In this document: positions 24,431-33,086 of the stretch, in pieces
How positions within the stretch are numbered: the first letter of the stretch is position 1
Layout of the letters: each line of letters begins with the position of its first letter
Source of the DNA: Olleya marilimosa CAM030
GTDB taxonomy: Bacteria > Bacteroidota > Bacteroidia > Flavobacteriales > Flavobacteriaceae
DNA: 64,000 bases
Reading direction: 5' to 3'
Assembly: GCF_000518485.1 (NCBI RefSeq)
Contig: NZ_JADR01000001.1
Location: forward strand, 496,001-560,000
Notes under the pieces: generated by a model
Seen by the model: the letters and a program-made list of their open reading frames with translations, nothing else
What the model was told of the DNA's origin: nothing
Databases searched by the model: none
Translations under genes and position numbers: made by a program

Positions 24431-26662
24431 ATGAAAAAAGTATTACTAACATTTTTATCTTTTGTTGTCTGCACCATCGCATTCGCACAAGATTTACCAA
24501 CAAATCCTGAACCAGGAAAATGTTACAAACGTTGTGTGACTCCAGATGTGTGGGTTAACCAAGATGTAACAGTGCAAGTTGCTCCTGCGTACAAGAAGCT
24601 AAAAGTTGTTCCTGCTCAGTACAGAACAGAAAATGAAGAGTTTGTTGTGCAGTCTGCAGGACAAGAATTATCTGTAGTACCTGCACAATACGAAACACAA
24701 ACTTTTGAAGTAGTAACTCAAGAAGCTTCTCAGAGATTAGAGAAAGTTGCTGGATCTACAAATACTACTACAGAAGAGATGATGACGCAACAAGGGTATC
24801 AAGAATTATCAGTTGTGCCTGCAAAATATGCAACTGAAAATTTTGAAATCGTATCTAATGATGCTGCACAATCTTTATCAGTTATCCCAGCTAAGCTAGG
24901 ATCTGAAAGTTTTGAAGTTGTAGTGCAAGAAGCAAGCCAACGTTTAGAGGTTGTACCAGCTAAGTACGAAACAAGAACTGAAACTGTAGTAGTGCAAGCT
25001 GCTTACACTAAATTAGAAACTGTACCTGCGCAGTATGAAACAAGAACAGAGACTGTTGTTGTAAACTCTGGTGGGCAACGTTTAGAGGTTGTACCTGCTA
25101 AATGGACAACTGAAAATGTAGAAGTTACAGTACAACCTGCATCTTCTAGAGTAGAGATTGTACCAGCTAAATATGCTACTGAAAATGTAGAGGTTGTTGT
25201 TCAAAATGCTAGTCAACGTTTAGAAGTTATTCCTGCTAAATGGGGAACTGAAACATTATCTTATAAGAAACAAGAATTTGGATCTACTTTATCTGTAGTA
25301 CCTGCTAAATTTACTTCTGGTTACCAAACTATCGAAGTTAAGCCTGCTACTGCTAAATGGGGAATGAGTGATACTCCAGCTGTTGATTGTCAATCAAACG
25401 ATCCTAACGATTGTAGATACTGGTGTTACAAAAACATACCAGCTCAAAACATTACAGTTAACACTACAGAGTTAGCTACAGATGCTCAAGTTATTACTAA
25501 GCCAGGATGTGATCAAGGAGAAAACAATGCTGAAGATTGTGGTATGGGTACTTACACAAGACGTGTAGTTCAAACGCCTGCAACAACAAGAGTTATTGAT
25601 ATTCCTGCTGTAACTAAAACAGTTAAGAAAACTGTAATGGTAACACCTCCAACAACAAGAGTTATTGAAATTCCTGCTATTACTAAAACAATCAAGAAAA
25701 CTGTTTTAGTTTCTCCTGCAACAACAAGAGTTATTGATATTCCTGCTGTAACTAAAGAAGTTAAAAGAACTGTAATGGTTACACCTCCTACATCAAGAGT
25801 TATTGAAATTCCTGCTGTAACTAAAGAGGTACAGAGAACTGTAATGGTAACACCACCAACAACAAGAGTTATTGAAATTCCAGCTGTAACTAAGACAATG
25901 AAGCGTACTGTGGTTTTAGAACCAGCTACAACAAGAGTGACTGAAATTCCACAAGTTACTGCTACAATGAAGCGTACAGTTATGGCTACACCTCCTACAA
26001 CAAGAGCGACTGATGTACCAGCTAAAATGACTACAATTCAAAAAACTATCTTAACTCCAGAATCTACTAGAGTTGTTGAGATTCCTGCTACTACAACTAC
26101 AATGAAGCGTACTGTAATGGTAACACCTCCTACAACAAGAGTTATTGTAGTACCTCAAAAAACTGCTACATACAAGAAAACAGTATTAGCAAGTGACGCT
26201 AGAGTAGAAGAAGTTACTGTACCTGCAGTTAACAAAACAGTTACAAAAGAAGTATTACAAACTAAAGGTGGATTAACATCTTGGGCTGAAGTAGATTGTA
26301 AGTTAGTAGCTTATAATGATCTTAACGTAAACTGGGAATTAGGTTCTGCAACTTTAACTGCAGCTTCTAAAAGAGAAATCGATGCTAAATTATTACCAGT
26401 TTTACAAAACGGTGTATCAGTAGAGATTGCTTCTCATACAGATTCAAGAGGTTCTAAAGAATCTAACAGATCTTTATCAGAAAGAAGAGCTCAAGCTGTA
26501 ACTAACTACTTAATCTCTAAAGGAATCAATTCTTCAAGAATTGTATCTAATGGTTTTGGTGAAACTAGATTAACTAACAGATGTTCTGATGGTGTATCTT
26601 GTACAGAAAGAGAGCATTTAGCAAACAGACGTACTCAATTTAGAGTTATCGATGCTGAATAA
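24431..26662 (+). CDS. OmpA-family protein with two arrays of 23-residue repeats
   Basis: 743 residues. Signal peptide (1-19, ending AFAQ); a short Cys-containing head (CYKRCVTPDVWV); ten repeats of 23 residues of type VPAKYETRTETVVVQAAxxRLE (about 60-289); a Cys-rich linker (DCRYWCYK..GCDQ..DCG, about 320-375); nine repeats of type TPPTTRVIEIPAVTKTMKRTVMV (about 382-588); and an OmpA peptidoglycan-binding domain (about 630-743) with HTDSRGSKESNRSLSERRA and a final NRRTQFRV. The last domain should bind diaminopimelate in peptidoglycan, so the repeats may span the periplasm or reach the outer membrane. It is a single gene with a terminator after it; no consensus promoter is seen in the 209-base leader. 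Confidence 0.92.
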   Translation: MKKVLLTFLSFVVCTIAFAQDLPTNPEPGKCYKRCVTPDVWVNQDVTVQVAPAYKKLKVVPAQYRTENEEFVVQSAGQELSVVPAQYETQTFEVVTQEASQRLEKVAGSTNTTTEEMMTQQGYQELSVVPAKYATENFEIVSNDAAQSLSVIPAKLGSESFEVVVQEASQRLEVVPAKYETRTETVVVQAAYTKLETVPAQYETRTETVVVNSGGQRLEVVPAKWTTENVEVTVQPASSRVEIVPAKYATENVEVVVQNASQRLEVIPAKWGTETLSYKKQEFGSTLSVVPAKFTSGYQTIEVKPATAKWGMSDTPAVDCQSNDPNDCRYWCYKNIPAQNITVNTTELATDAQVITKPGCDQGENNAEDCGMGTYTRRVVQTPATTRVIDIPAVTKTVKKTVMVTPPTTRVIEIPAITKTIKKTVLVSPATTRVIDIPAVTKEVKRTVMVTPPTSRVIEIPAVTKEVQRTVMVTPPTTRVIEIPAVTKTMKRTVVLEPATTRVTEIPQVTATMKRTVMATPPTTRATDVPAKMTTIQKTILTPESTRVVEIPATTTTMKRTVMVTPPTTRVIVVPQKTATYKKTVLASDARVEEVTVPAVNKTVTKEVLQTKGGLTSWAEVDCKLVAYNDLNVNWELGSATLTAASKREIDAKLLPVLQNGVSVEIASHTDSRGSKESNRSLSERRAQAVTNYLISKGINSSRIVSNGFGETRLTNRCSDGVSCTEREHLANRRTQFRVIDAE
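24608..25297 (+). repeat. First array: ten 69-bp coding repeats
   Basis: Units of 69 bases encode 23 residues beginning V/IPA(K/Q). The units differ by substitutions but keep exact length, so there is no drift in period. The third unit is the most degenerate (VAGSTNTTTEE). Confidence 0.85.
25574..26192 (+). repeat. Second array: nine coding repeats of about 69 bp
   Basis: Units begin T/S/EP(A/P)TTRV and contain IPAVTK...KRTV. The period is 23 residues (one unit has 22), and a degenerate tenth unit follows (DARVEEVTVPAVNKTVTKEV). In register with the first array, the PA, T and V/TVxV positions coincide. Confidence 0.85.
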
Positions 26663-26688
26663 TATTTAGTAAATACTTTTCATATATA

Positions 26689-26719
26689 AAAAAAGGAAGC
26701 CAATTTGGCTTCCTTTTTT
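26689..26719. terminator. Bidirectional terminator after the OmpA-family gene
   Basis: GGAAGCCAA and TTGGCTTCC, flanked by six A and six T, form a strong hairpin between the OmpA-family gene and convergent ybaB. Confidence 0.88.
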
Positions 26720-26736
26720 GTTTGTAGTAATACAAA

Positions 26737-27051
26737 TTATTTAAACATATCCATTCCTGGTATGTTAGGCATTCCGTCTTTAGCGACTGCTGCAACTTCT
26801 GCTTCATTTACATTAGTAGCTTTAGTAATAGCTTTATTAAGTACTAAAATCAAGTAATCTTCCAATTGTTCTTTATCTTCCAATAAAGCATCATCAATTG
26901 TAATAGATTTAATTTCGCGATTAGCAGTCAATGTTACTTTAAGTAAATTATCAGTACTTTTTTCGTCAATTAAAACGGTATCCATTCTTTTTTTTGTAGC
27001 CTCTACTTTTTCTTGGGTTTCTTTAAGTTTACCCATTAAATCTCCAAACAT
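26737..27051 (-). CDS. YbaB/EbfC nucleoid-associated protein
   Basis: 104 residues with the family's helical first half ([21 protein letters not shown]), central beta strands ([22 protein letters not shown]) and a C-terminal helix ([23 protein letters not shown]). YbaB proteins form tweezer-like dimers that bind DNA. The family is often beside dnaX and recR; here it is alone, divergent from the oligopeptidase gene. Confidence 0.9.
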   Translation of the reverse strand: MFGDLMGKLKETQEKVEATKKRMDTVLIDEKSTDNLLKVTLTANREIKSITIDDALLEDKEQLEDYLILVLNKAITKATNVNEAEVAAVAKDGMPNIPGMDMFK

Positions 27052-27191
27052 TTTATTTGATTTTAAAGTTAATTTTGCAAATTTATTAATTCTGTCTAAA
27101 TATTATGTACAATTAAATATCAATAAAGTATAAATCAAACTAATATTAAGTTTTACATTTGTGCTCTTTAGTAAATTTAAGATTTAAAATA

Positions 27192-29258
27192 ATGAGAGTT
27201 AGCGCTAATGTTTCTGCACCAATTGCAAAAAAAATAGAAAAAAAGCTTAGTATACATAACGATATTAGAGTAGACAATTACTTTTGGTTAAATCAAAGAG
27301 AAGATCAAGAGGTTTTAAACTATTTAAATGCAGAAAATGATTATACTAATTCTGTTTTAAAGCATACAGAAGGTTTTCAAAAGGCGTTATTTGAAGAGAT
27401 GAAATCTAGAGTAAAGGAAGACGATCAAAGTGTCCCTTACAAATTAAATGGCTATTGGTATATTACTAGATATGAAGTAGGAAAAGATTACCCAATTTAT
27501 ACTAGAAAAAAAGATAACCTTGAAGCAGAAGAAGAGATTCTTTTTGATTGTAATCAAATGGCAAAAGGCCATAGCTATTTTAAACTAGGTGGTATTTCAA
27601 TAAGTCCAGATAATACTTTGGTAAGCTACTCTATTGATACTGTTAGTAGAAGACAGTATACTTTGTATATAAAAAACTTAGTAACCAATGAGATTTTTGA
27701 GGACAAAATAGAAAATACCACAGGAAGCTCGACTTGGGCTAATGATAACAAAACACTGTTTTATTCTAAAAAAGACGAAGTTACTTTACGCTCAGATAAA
27801 ATATATAAGCATAAACTAGGTCAAAATAGTATTGATGACACTGTCGTTTTTCATGAAGAGGATGACACCTTTAATACATTTGTGTATAAAACCAAGTCTA
27901 AAAAGTATTTAGTAATTGGAAGTTCAAGTACTCAAACAACCGAGTATAGATTTTTAGATGCCAATACACCTGATGGTGAATTTAAAATCTTTCAGGAACG
28001 CGAAAGAAACCTAGAATACTCCATAGCCCATTATCAAAATAATTTTTACATCATCACAAATAAAGATGGAGCAACCAATTTTAAACTTCAAAAAGTAGAG
28101 GAATCTAATACAGATAAGGTTAATTGGGAGGATGTTATTCCGCATCGTAAAGATGTATTATTAGAAGATATTGAGATTTTCAAAGATTATTTAATTGTAA
28201 ACGAACGTGAAAATGGTTTAAATCAATTAAGAATTATCAGTTGGGATGGTAATGAAGATTATTATTTAGATTTTGAAAGTGAAACCTACACAGCAGATAT
28301 TGGTAATAATCCGGATTTTGATAGTAATTATTTGAGATATTCATTTAACTCTTTAACAACACCAAGTTCTGTAATTGACTATGATTTAAAAACTAAAACA
28401 AAAACCGTTAAAAAAGAACAACAAGTTTTAGATGCCAATTTTAAAAAAGAAAATTATATATCACACAGGGTTTGGGCAACAGCAAGAGATGGTGTTAAAG
28501 TACCAATGTCTATTGTCTATAAAAAAGGAACTAAATTGGACGGAAATAGTCCGTTATTACAATACGCTTATGGCTCATATGGAGCCACGATTGATCCTTA
28601 TTTTTCTTCAATACGACTAAGTTTATTGGATAGAGGTTTTATTTACGTAATAGCACATATTAGAGGTAGCGAATATTTAGGACGTCCTTGGTACGAAGAC
28701 GGAAAATTAAAGTCTAAACTAAATACATTTACAGATTTTATAGATTGTTCTAAATTTTTAATTGAAAATAAATATACCTCTAGTCAACACCTGTATGCGA
28801 TGGGAGGAAGTGCAGGAGGTTTATTAATGGGAGCGATAATTAATATGAATCCAGAATTATATAATGGTGTTATTGCTGCAGTTCCTTTTGTAGACGTTGT
28901 AACTACAATGTTGGATGATAGCATACCATTAACTACTGGAGAATATGACGAATGGGGAAATCCAAATGAAGAAGATTATTATAATTACATGAAATCCTAC
29001 TCACCATATGATAATGTCGTTCCTAAAGAATATCCTAATATGCTAGTTACTACAGGTCTTCACGATTCACAAGTTCAATATTGGGAACCAGCAAAATGGG
29101 TAGCTAAATTAAGAGACTGTAAATTAGATAAAAATATTTTACTACTAAAAACAGACATGGATGCAGGACATGGTGGTGCTTCTGGGCGTTTTGAAGCATT
29201 AAAGGAAGTTGCTTTAGAATATGTATTTTTATTCGAATTAGAAGGAATCAATAAATAA
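27192..29258 (+). CDS. ptrB: Oligopeptidase B (S9A prolyl oligopeptidase family)
   Basis: 688 residues from ATG 27192; a GTG 33 bases upstream is in frame but coincides with a TACATTTG -7 box (27154-27161), so it is unlikely. The N-terminal seven-bladed propeller (about 70-400) is followed by an alpha/beta-hydrolase domain: YAYGSYGATIDPYF, the HIRGSEYLGRPWYEDGK segment, nucleophile GGSAGG (Ser 540), the Asp in TTGLHDSQV and His in DAGHGG. The family cleaves small peptides after Arg or Lys. No signal peptide, so cytoplasmic. Confidence 0.92.
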   Translation: MRVSANVSAPIAKKIEKKLSIHNDIRVDNYFWLNQREDQEVLNYLNAENDYTNSVLKHTEGFQKALFEEMKSRVKEDDQSVPYKLNGYWYITRYEVGKDYPIYTRKKDNLEAEEEILFDCNQMAKGHSYFKLGGISISPDNTLVSYSIDTVSRRQYTLYIKNLVTNEIFEDKIENTTGSSTWANDNKTLFYSKKDEVTLRSDKIYKHKLGQNSIDDTVVFHEEDDTFNTFVYKTKSKKYLVIGSSSTQTTEYRFLDANTPDGEFKIFQERERNLEYSIAHYQNNFYIITNKDGATNFKLQKVEESNTDKVNWEDVIPHRKDVLLEDIEIFKDYLIVNERENGLNQLRIISWDGNEDYYLDFESETYTADIGNNPDFDSNYLRYSFNSLTTPSSVIDYDLKTKTKTVKKEQQVLDANFKKENYISHRVWATARDGVKVPMSIVYKKGTKLDGNSPLLQYAYGSYGATIDPYFSSIRLSLLDRGFIYVIAHIRGSEYLGRPWYEDGKLKSKLNTFTDFIDCSKFLIENKYTSSQHLYAMGGSAGGLLMGAIINMNPELYNGVIAAVPFVDVVTTMLDDSIPLTTGEYDEWGNPNEEDYYNYMKSYSPYDNVVPKEYPNMLVTTGLHDSQVQYWEPAKWVAKLRDCKLDKNILLLKTDMDAGHGGASGRFEALKEVALEYVFLFELEGINK

Positions 29259-29330
29259 TCAAAAAAAATGCTTATTTTTGCGAGGTTTTGAGTTTCAAAA
29301 CTCAAAATAAGTAGCTTTTAAATAGCATTT

Positions 29331-30371
29331 ATGGAACAAAATAAACAAGTTTTTGATAGTGTATTAGACTTAATTGGTAATACACCAATGATAAAACTAA
29401 AAAAAATTACTTCAGGTTTTAAAGGGAATTATCTAGCAAAAGTTGAAGCCTTCAATCCAGGTCATTCATCAAAAGATAGAATCGCTTTATACATTTTAGA
29501 GCAAGCAGAAAAGCAAGGTATACTTAAACCAGGAGACACAATTATTGAAACAACATCAGGTAATACTGGATTTAGTATTGCAATGGTTAGTGTAATTAAA
29601 GGATATGATTGCATTTTGGCAGTTAGTTCAAAATCTTCAGCAGATAAGATTGACATGTTAAAAAACATGGGAGCTAAAGTATATGTTTGTCCAGCAAACG
29701 TTAGTGCAGATGATCCAAGAAGCTATTACCAAGTAGCTAAACGATTACATGAAGAAATTAAGGGATCTGTTTACATTAACCAATACTTTAATCAATTAAA
29801 TATTGATGCACATTACAATTCTACTGGACCAGAAATATGGAACCAAACAGAAGGTAAAATAACGCACTTAGTCGCATGTAGTGGTACAGGAGGGACAATT
29901 TCTGGTACTGCAAAATATTTAAAAGAACAAAATCCAAATATTAAGGTAATTGGAGTTGACGCTTATGGTTCGGTATTAAAAAAATATCACGAAACTAGAG
30001 AGTTTGACGACAAAGAAATTTATCCATACAGAATAGAAGGATTAGGTAAAAATTTAATTCCTACTGCTACAGATTTTGATGCTATTGATGAGTTTATCAA
30101 GGTTACAGATGAGGAAAGTGCACACACAGCTAGAGAATTAGCACAAACAGAAGGGTTGTTTGTGGGTTATACTTCTGGAGCAGCAATGCAAGCCTTAAAA
30201 CAACTTAATGAATCTAATACATTTAAGGATACAGATAATGTTGTTGTCATTTTTCCTGATCATGGTTCTAGATACATGAGTAAGATTTATAGTGATAAGT
30301 GGATGAATGAGCAAGGGTTTTTTGATAGTAAAAATGAAGAAGCTGCACAAAGCATTCAATATATTAAGTAA
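29331..30371 (+). CDS. Cysteine-synthase-like PLP enzyme, candidate cysteate synthase
   Basis: 346 residues of fold-type II PLP enzyme: IGNTPMIKL, the PLP lysine in NPGHSSKDR (Lys 48), TTSGNTG (74-80) for substrate carboxylate, and the glycine-rich phosphate loop SGTGGTISG. There is no C-terminal CBS-domain pair, so it is not full cystathionine beta-synthase; the GHSSKDR motif differs from the GGSVKDR or SSVKDR of common CBS/CysK. The gene after it is an alpha-oxoamine synthase of the type that uses cysteate in flavobacteria. I infer, not prove, that this enzyme makes L-cysteate; ordinary O-acetylserine sulfhydrylase is the alternative. A TATTTTTG box lies at 29273-29280. Confidence 0.8.
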   Translation: MEQNKQVFDSVLDLIGNTPMIKLKKITSGFKGNYLAKVEAFNPGHSSKDRIALYILEQAEKQGILKPGDTIIETTSGNTGFSIAMVSVIKGYDCILAVSSKSSADKIDMLKNMGAKVYVCPANVSADDPRSYYQVAKRLHEEIKGSVYINQYFNQLNIDAHYNSTGPEIWNQTEGKITHLVACSGTGGTISGTAKYLKEQNPNIKVIGVDAYGSVLKKYHETREFDDKEIYPYRIEGLGKNLIPTATDFDAIDEFIKVTDEESAHTARELAQTEGLFVGYTSGAAMQALKQLNESNTFKDTDNVVVIFPDHGSRYMSKIYSDKWMNEQGFFDSKNEEAAQSIQYIK

Positions 30372-30393
30372 ATAATTAAAGAATAAACAAATT

Positions 30394-30427
30394 AGTTAAT
30401 CTTAGTAGTAATAAGATTAACTTTTTT
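30394..30427 (+). terminator. Terminator after the cysteine-synthase-like gene
   Basis: AGTTAATCTTA pairs with TAAGATTAACT (11 bp, 7-base loop), followed by a T run. It suggests that the next gene has its own promoter. Confidence 0.78.
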
Positions 30428-30447
30428 GTTGATAATACATAGGTTAT

Positions 30448-30482
30448 TTGTTATGCACGTATAATAAAATTGCATAATTTTG
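30448..30482 (+). promoter_or_regulatory. Probable promoter of the alpha-oxoamine synthase gene
   Basis: TTG (30448-30450), 24-base spacer and TAATTTTG (30475-30482). The -7 box is exact; the spacer is slightly longer than usual. The leader to the ATG at 30555 is about 65 bases. Confidence 0.5.
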
Positions 30483-30554
30483 TAGCATCTAACTAAATTT
30501 TAATAGCTTAAGCTAATATACCTAACAATAGAAGCTTAAAAATCGCGTTTTACA

Positions 30555-31814
30555 ATGAAAGATTTATTTGAAAAAATATACAAAGATAAAGGACCATTAG
30601 GTAAATGGGCTGCTCAAGCAGAGGGTTACTTTGTGTTTCCTAAATTGGAAGGAGAAATTTCTAATCGTATGAAATTTCAAGGAAAAGAAGTAATTACATG
30701 GAGTATCAATGACTACTTAGGTCTTGCTAACCATCCAGAAGTACGTAAAGTTGATGCAGAAGCTGCAGCACAATACGGTTCTGCATATCCAATGGGAGCA
30801 CGTATGATGTCCGGTCACACAGATTTACACGAGCAATTACAAAACGAACTTGCCGAGTTTGTCCATAAAGAAGCAGCTTACTTATTAAACTTTGGTTACC
30901 AAGGTATGGTGTCTACAGTTGACGCTTTAGTTGGAAAAGATGATATAATTGTATATGATGTTGATGCACATGCTTGTATTATTGATGGAGTAAGATTACA
31001 TCACGGAAAACGTTTTACCTATAAGCATAACGATATTGAAAGTTTAGAAAAAAACTTAGGTCGTGCTACTAAAATGGCAGAGCAAACAGGTGGAGGAATC
31101 TTAGTGATTTCTGAAGGTGTTTTTGGTATGCGAGGTGAGCAAGGACGTTTAAAAGAAATTGTTGCTTTAAAGAAAAAATACAACTTTAGACTGTTTGTAG
31201 ATGATGCTCATGGTTTCGGTACATTAGGTAAAACTGGTGCTGGAGCAGGAGAAGAGCAAGGTGTACAAGACGATATTGATGTGTATTTTGCAACTTTTGC
31301 TAAATCTTTAGCAAGTACAGGAGCATTTATTGCTGCAGATCAAGAAATAATTGATTATTTAAAATATAATTTACGTTCGCAAATGTTTGCTAAATCATTG
31401 CAAATGCAATTGGTTGTTGGAGCATTAAAGCGTTTAGATATGTTACGTACAATGCCTGAGTTAAAACAAAACTTATGGAAAATTGTAGACGCATTACAAT
31501 CAGGACTTAAAGATAGAGGTTTTGATATTGGTTCTACACAAAGTTGTGTAACTCCAGTATATTTAAATGGAAGCATTCCAGAAGCTATGGCTTTAGTTAG
31601 AGATTTAAGAGAAAATTATGGTATTTTCTGCTCTATTGTTGTGTATCCAGTAATTCCTAAAGGTTTAATATTATTACGTATGATTCCAACAGCAACGCAT
31701 ACTTTACAAGATGTTAGCGAAACATTAGACGCATTTGATGCTATTAGAGAACGTTTAGAAAACGGTACTTATAAGCGTATGTCTGCTGCTTTAATGAAAG
31801 CAATGGGAGAATAA
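30555..31814 (+). CDS. Alpha-oxoamine synthase, probable cysteate (or serine) acyltransferase
   Basis: 419 residues, fold-type I PLP enzyme of the SPT/KBL/BioF family: SINDYLGLANHPEV, GARMMSGHTDLHEQLQ, VDVDAHACIIDGVRLH, LFVDDAHGFGTLGKTG and the PLP lysine in TFAKSLASTGAF (Lys 250). These enzymes condense an amino acid with acyl-CoA or acyl-ACP, losing CO2. In Flavobacterium johnsoniae the homologue Fjoh_2419 was reported as the cysteate-fatty acyl transferase that makes the sulfonolipid base capnine. The neighbouring cysteine-synthase-like gene supports cysteate rather than serine or glycine as substrate. Serine palmitoyltransferase is the main alternative. Confidence 0.85.
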   Translation: MKDLFEKIYKDKGPLGKWAAQAEGYFVFPKLEGEISNRMKFQGKEVITWSINDYLGLANHPEVRKVDAEAAAQYGSAYPMGARMMSGHTDLHEQLQNELAEFVHKEAAYLLNFGYQGMVSTVDALVGKDDIIVYDVDAHACIIDGVRLHHGKRFTYKHNDIESLEKNLGRATKMAEQTGGGILVISEGVFGMRGEQGRLKEIVALKKKYNFRLFVDDAHGFGTLGKTGAGAGEEQGVQDDIDVYFATFAKSLASTGAFIAADQEIIDYLKYNLRSQMFAKSLQMQLVVGALKRLDMLRTMPELKQNLWKIVDALQSGLKDRGFDIGSTQSCVTPVYLNGSIPEAMALVRDLRENYGIFCSIVVYPVIPKGLILLRMIPTATHTLQDVSETLDAFDAIRERLENGTYKRMSAALMKAMGE

Positions 31815-31831
31815 AAAAAATAAAATTATAT

Positions 31832-31867
31832 AAAAAAAATCCGACTCTAATGAGTCGGATTTTTTTT
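31832..31867. terminator. Terminator after the alpha-oxoamine synthase gene
   Basis: Eight A plus TCCGACTC pair with GAGTCGGA plus eight T around a TAAT loop. It is strong and symmetrical. Confidence 0.9.
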
Positions 31868-31910
31868 AATTAAATTAAAACTTAGGCAAATTGATATATG
31901 ATTTGCGTTT

Positions 31911-31950
31911 AAAAAAAAGAGCTTCTTAGGTATTAGTAAGCTCTTTTTTT
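31911..31950 (-). terminator. Terminator of the GNAT-type gene
   Basis: AAAAAAAGAGCTT and AAGCTCTTTTTTT form a 13-bp stem with a loop of about 13 bases directly downstream of the minus-strand gene ending at 31953. Confidence 0.8.
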
Positions 31951-31952
31951 AA

Positions 31953-33071
31953 TTATATGTCTTTTTTAAAAGTACATCGTCTTATATATACTTCAGGATC
32001 AAAATGTTTCCATATTTTGTGTATCGCTTCATTGTCCTCTAATTCAGGTGTTCTATAACAAGTTTGGATACCTTTTTCATTAAAAGTGTTATAGTATTCA
32101 TTAAAAATAACAGCGTGCACTCCTTTATTTTGATATTCTGGATGTACACCTATTAGGTAGAACATGACATCTTTACTTTCTTTTTTTGCTTTTAATAATT
32201 TTAAAAATCCAAAGGGTAGTAGTTTGCCTTTCATTTTTTGTAAAGCATCAGCAAATCTTGGCATTACTACAGCAAAAGCTATTAATTTATCATTTTTGTC
32301 AACCACAAATTTGATATACTCTGGGTTTATAAAGCTTATAAATTTCTTTTTAAAATATTCTTTTTGAATATCTGTAATAGCTACAAAAGAAGACAGTGAG
32401 GCGTAACTTTCATTAAATAAATCAAACATTTGGTCTGCATAAGGCATGACTTCGGATGTTTTATTCAAATTTAAAGCTTTAAGCTGATAACGTCTTTTAA
32501 TCAATTCTTGAGCTTTGTAGAAAAATTCAGGTTTTACGTTTTTAAAAGGAAAACGACTTTCAGAGTATTTTTTCTCAACAGAAAAACCATGTGATTGATA
32601 ATGATTTACATAATAAGCGTGATTATACCATGTGATCATGTTACCTATAGCCTCAAAACCCTCAGTAATAACTCCAACTTTATCCAAGTTAGAAAAACCG
32701 ACAGGACCTTCAGTATAATGTAGGTTATTTGCATTACCAATGGTGTAAACTTCTTGCAAAAGTGCTTTACTAACGTCTAAGTCGTCTATAAAATCAAACC
32801 AACCAAAACGCATTTTTTTTATGTTTTGATCTTTTACTTCAAGCCAATTTATTATGGCAGCGATACGACCAACAATTTTATTGTCCTTATATGCTAGAAA
32901 TAATGTTGCTTCTGCATCATTAAAAATTGGATTTTTCTTTGCGTCAAATGTTGCTAATTCTTGACTTATAATTGGTGGTACCCAATATTTAGAGTCTTTG
33001 TATATTTCAAAAGGAAATTTAACAAATGCTTTATAATCCGCTTTTGATACTACTTTTTTGGTTGTAATCAT
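31953..33071 (-). CDS. GNAT-fold acyltransferase-like protein
   Basis: 372 residues. The N terminus (FPFEIYKDSKYWVPPIISQEL) and the LFLAYKDNKIVGRIAAIIN strands belong to a large GNAT-like family common in Bacteroidota; a C-terminal GNAT core has VMFYLIGVHPEYQNKGVHAVIFNEYY as the acyl-CoA loop. No membrane helix. The substrate is unknown. It faces the alpha-oxoamine synthase gene, and bacterial ceramide synthases are also GNAT-type proteins, so it is a candidate for N-acylating capnine or a sphingoid base; that is inference from position and fold only. It lies 15 bases after an outer-membrane protein gene, probably in one operon. Confidence 0.8.
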   Translation of the reverse strand: MITTKKVVSKADYKAFVKFPFEIYKDSKYWVPPIISQELATFDAKKNPIFNDAEATLFLAYKDNKIVGRIAAIINWLEVKDQNIKKMRFGWFDFIDDLDVSKALLQEVYTIGNANNLHYTEGPVGFSNLDKVGVITEGFEAIGNMITWYNHAYYVNHYQSHGFSVEKKYSESRFPFKNVKPEFFYKAQELIKRRYQLKALNLNKTSEVMPYADQMFDLFNESYASLSSFVAITDIQKEYFKKKFISFINPEYIKFVVDKNDKLIAFAVVMPRFADALQKMKGKLLPFGFLKLLKAKKESKDVMFYLIGVHPEYQNKGVHAVIFNEYYNTFNEKGIQTCYRTPELEDNEAIHKIWKHFDPEVYIRRCTFKKDI

Positions 33072-33086
33072 ATAAAAAAGAAAGGG

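Noticed and set aside
24608-26192. Regular repeats suggesting a CRISPR array or satellite
   Set aside because: The 69-base period is a multiple of three, units have no spacers and the frame is intact; they are coding repeats of the OmpA-family protein.
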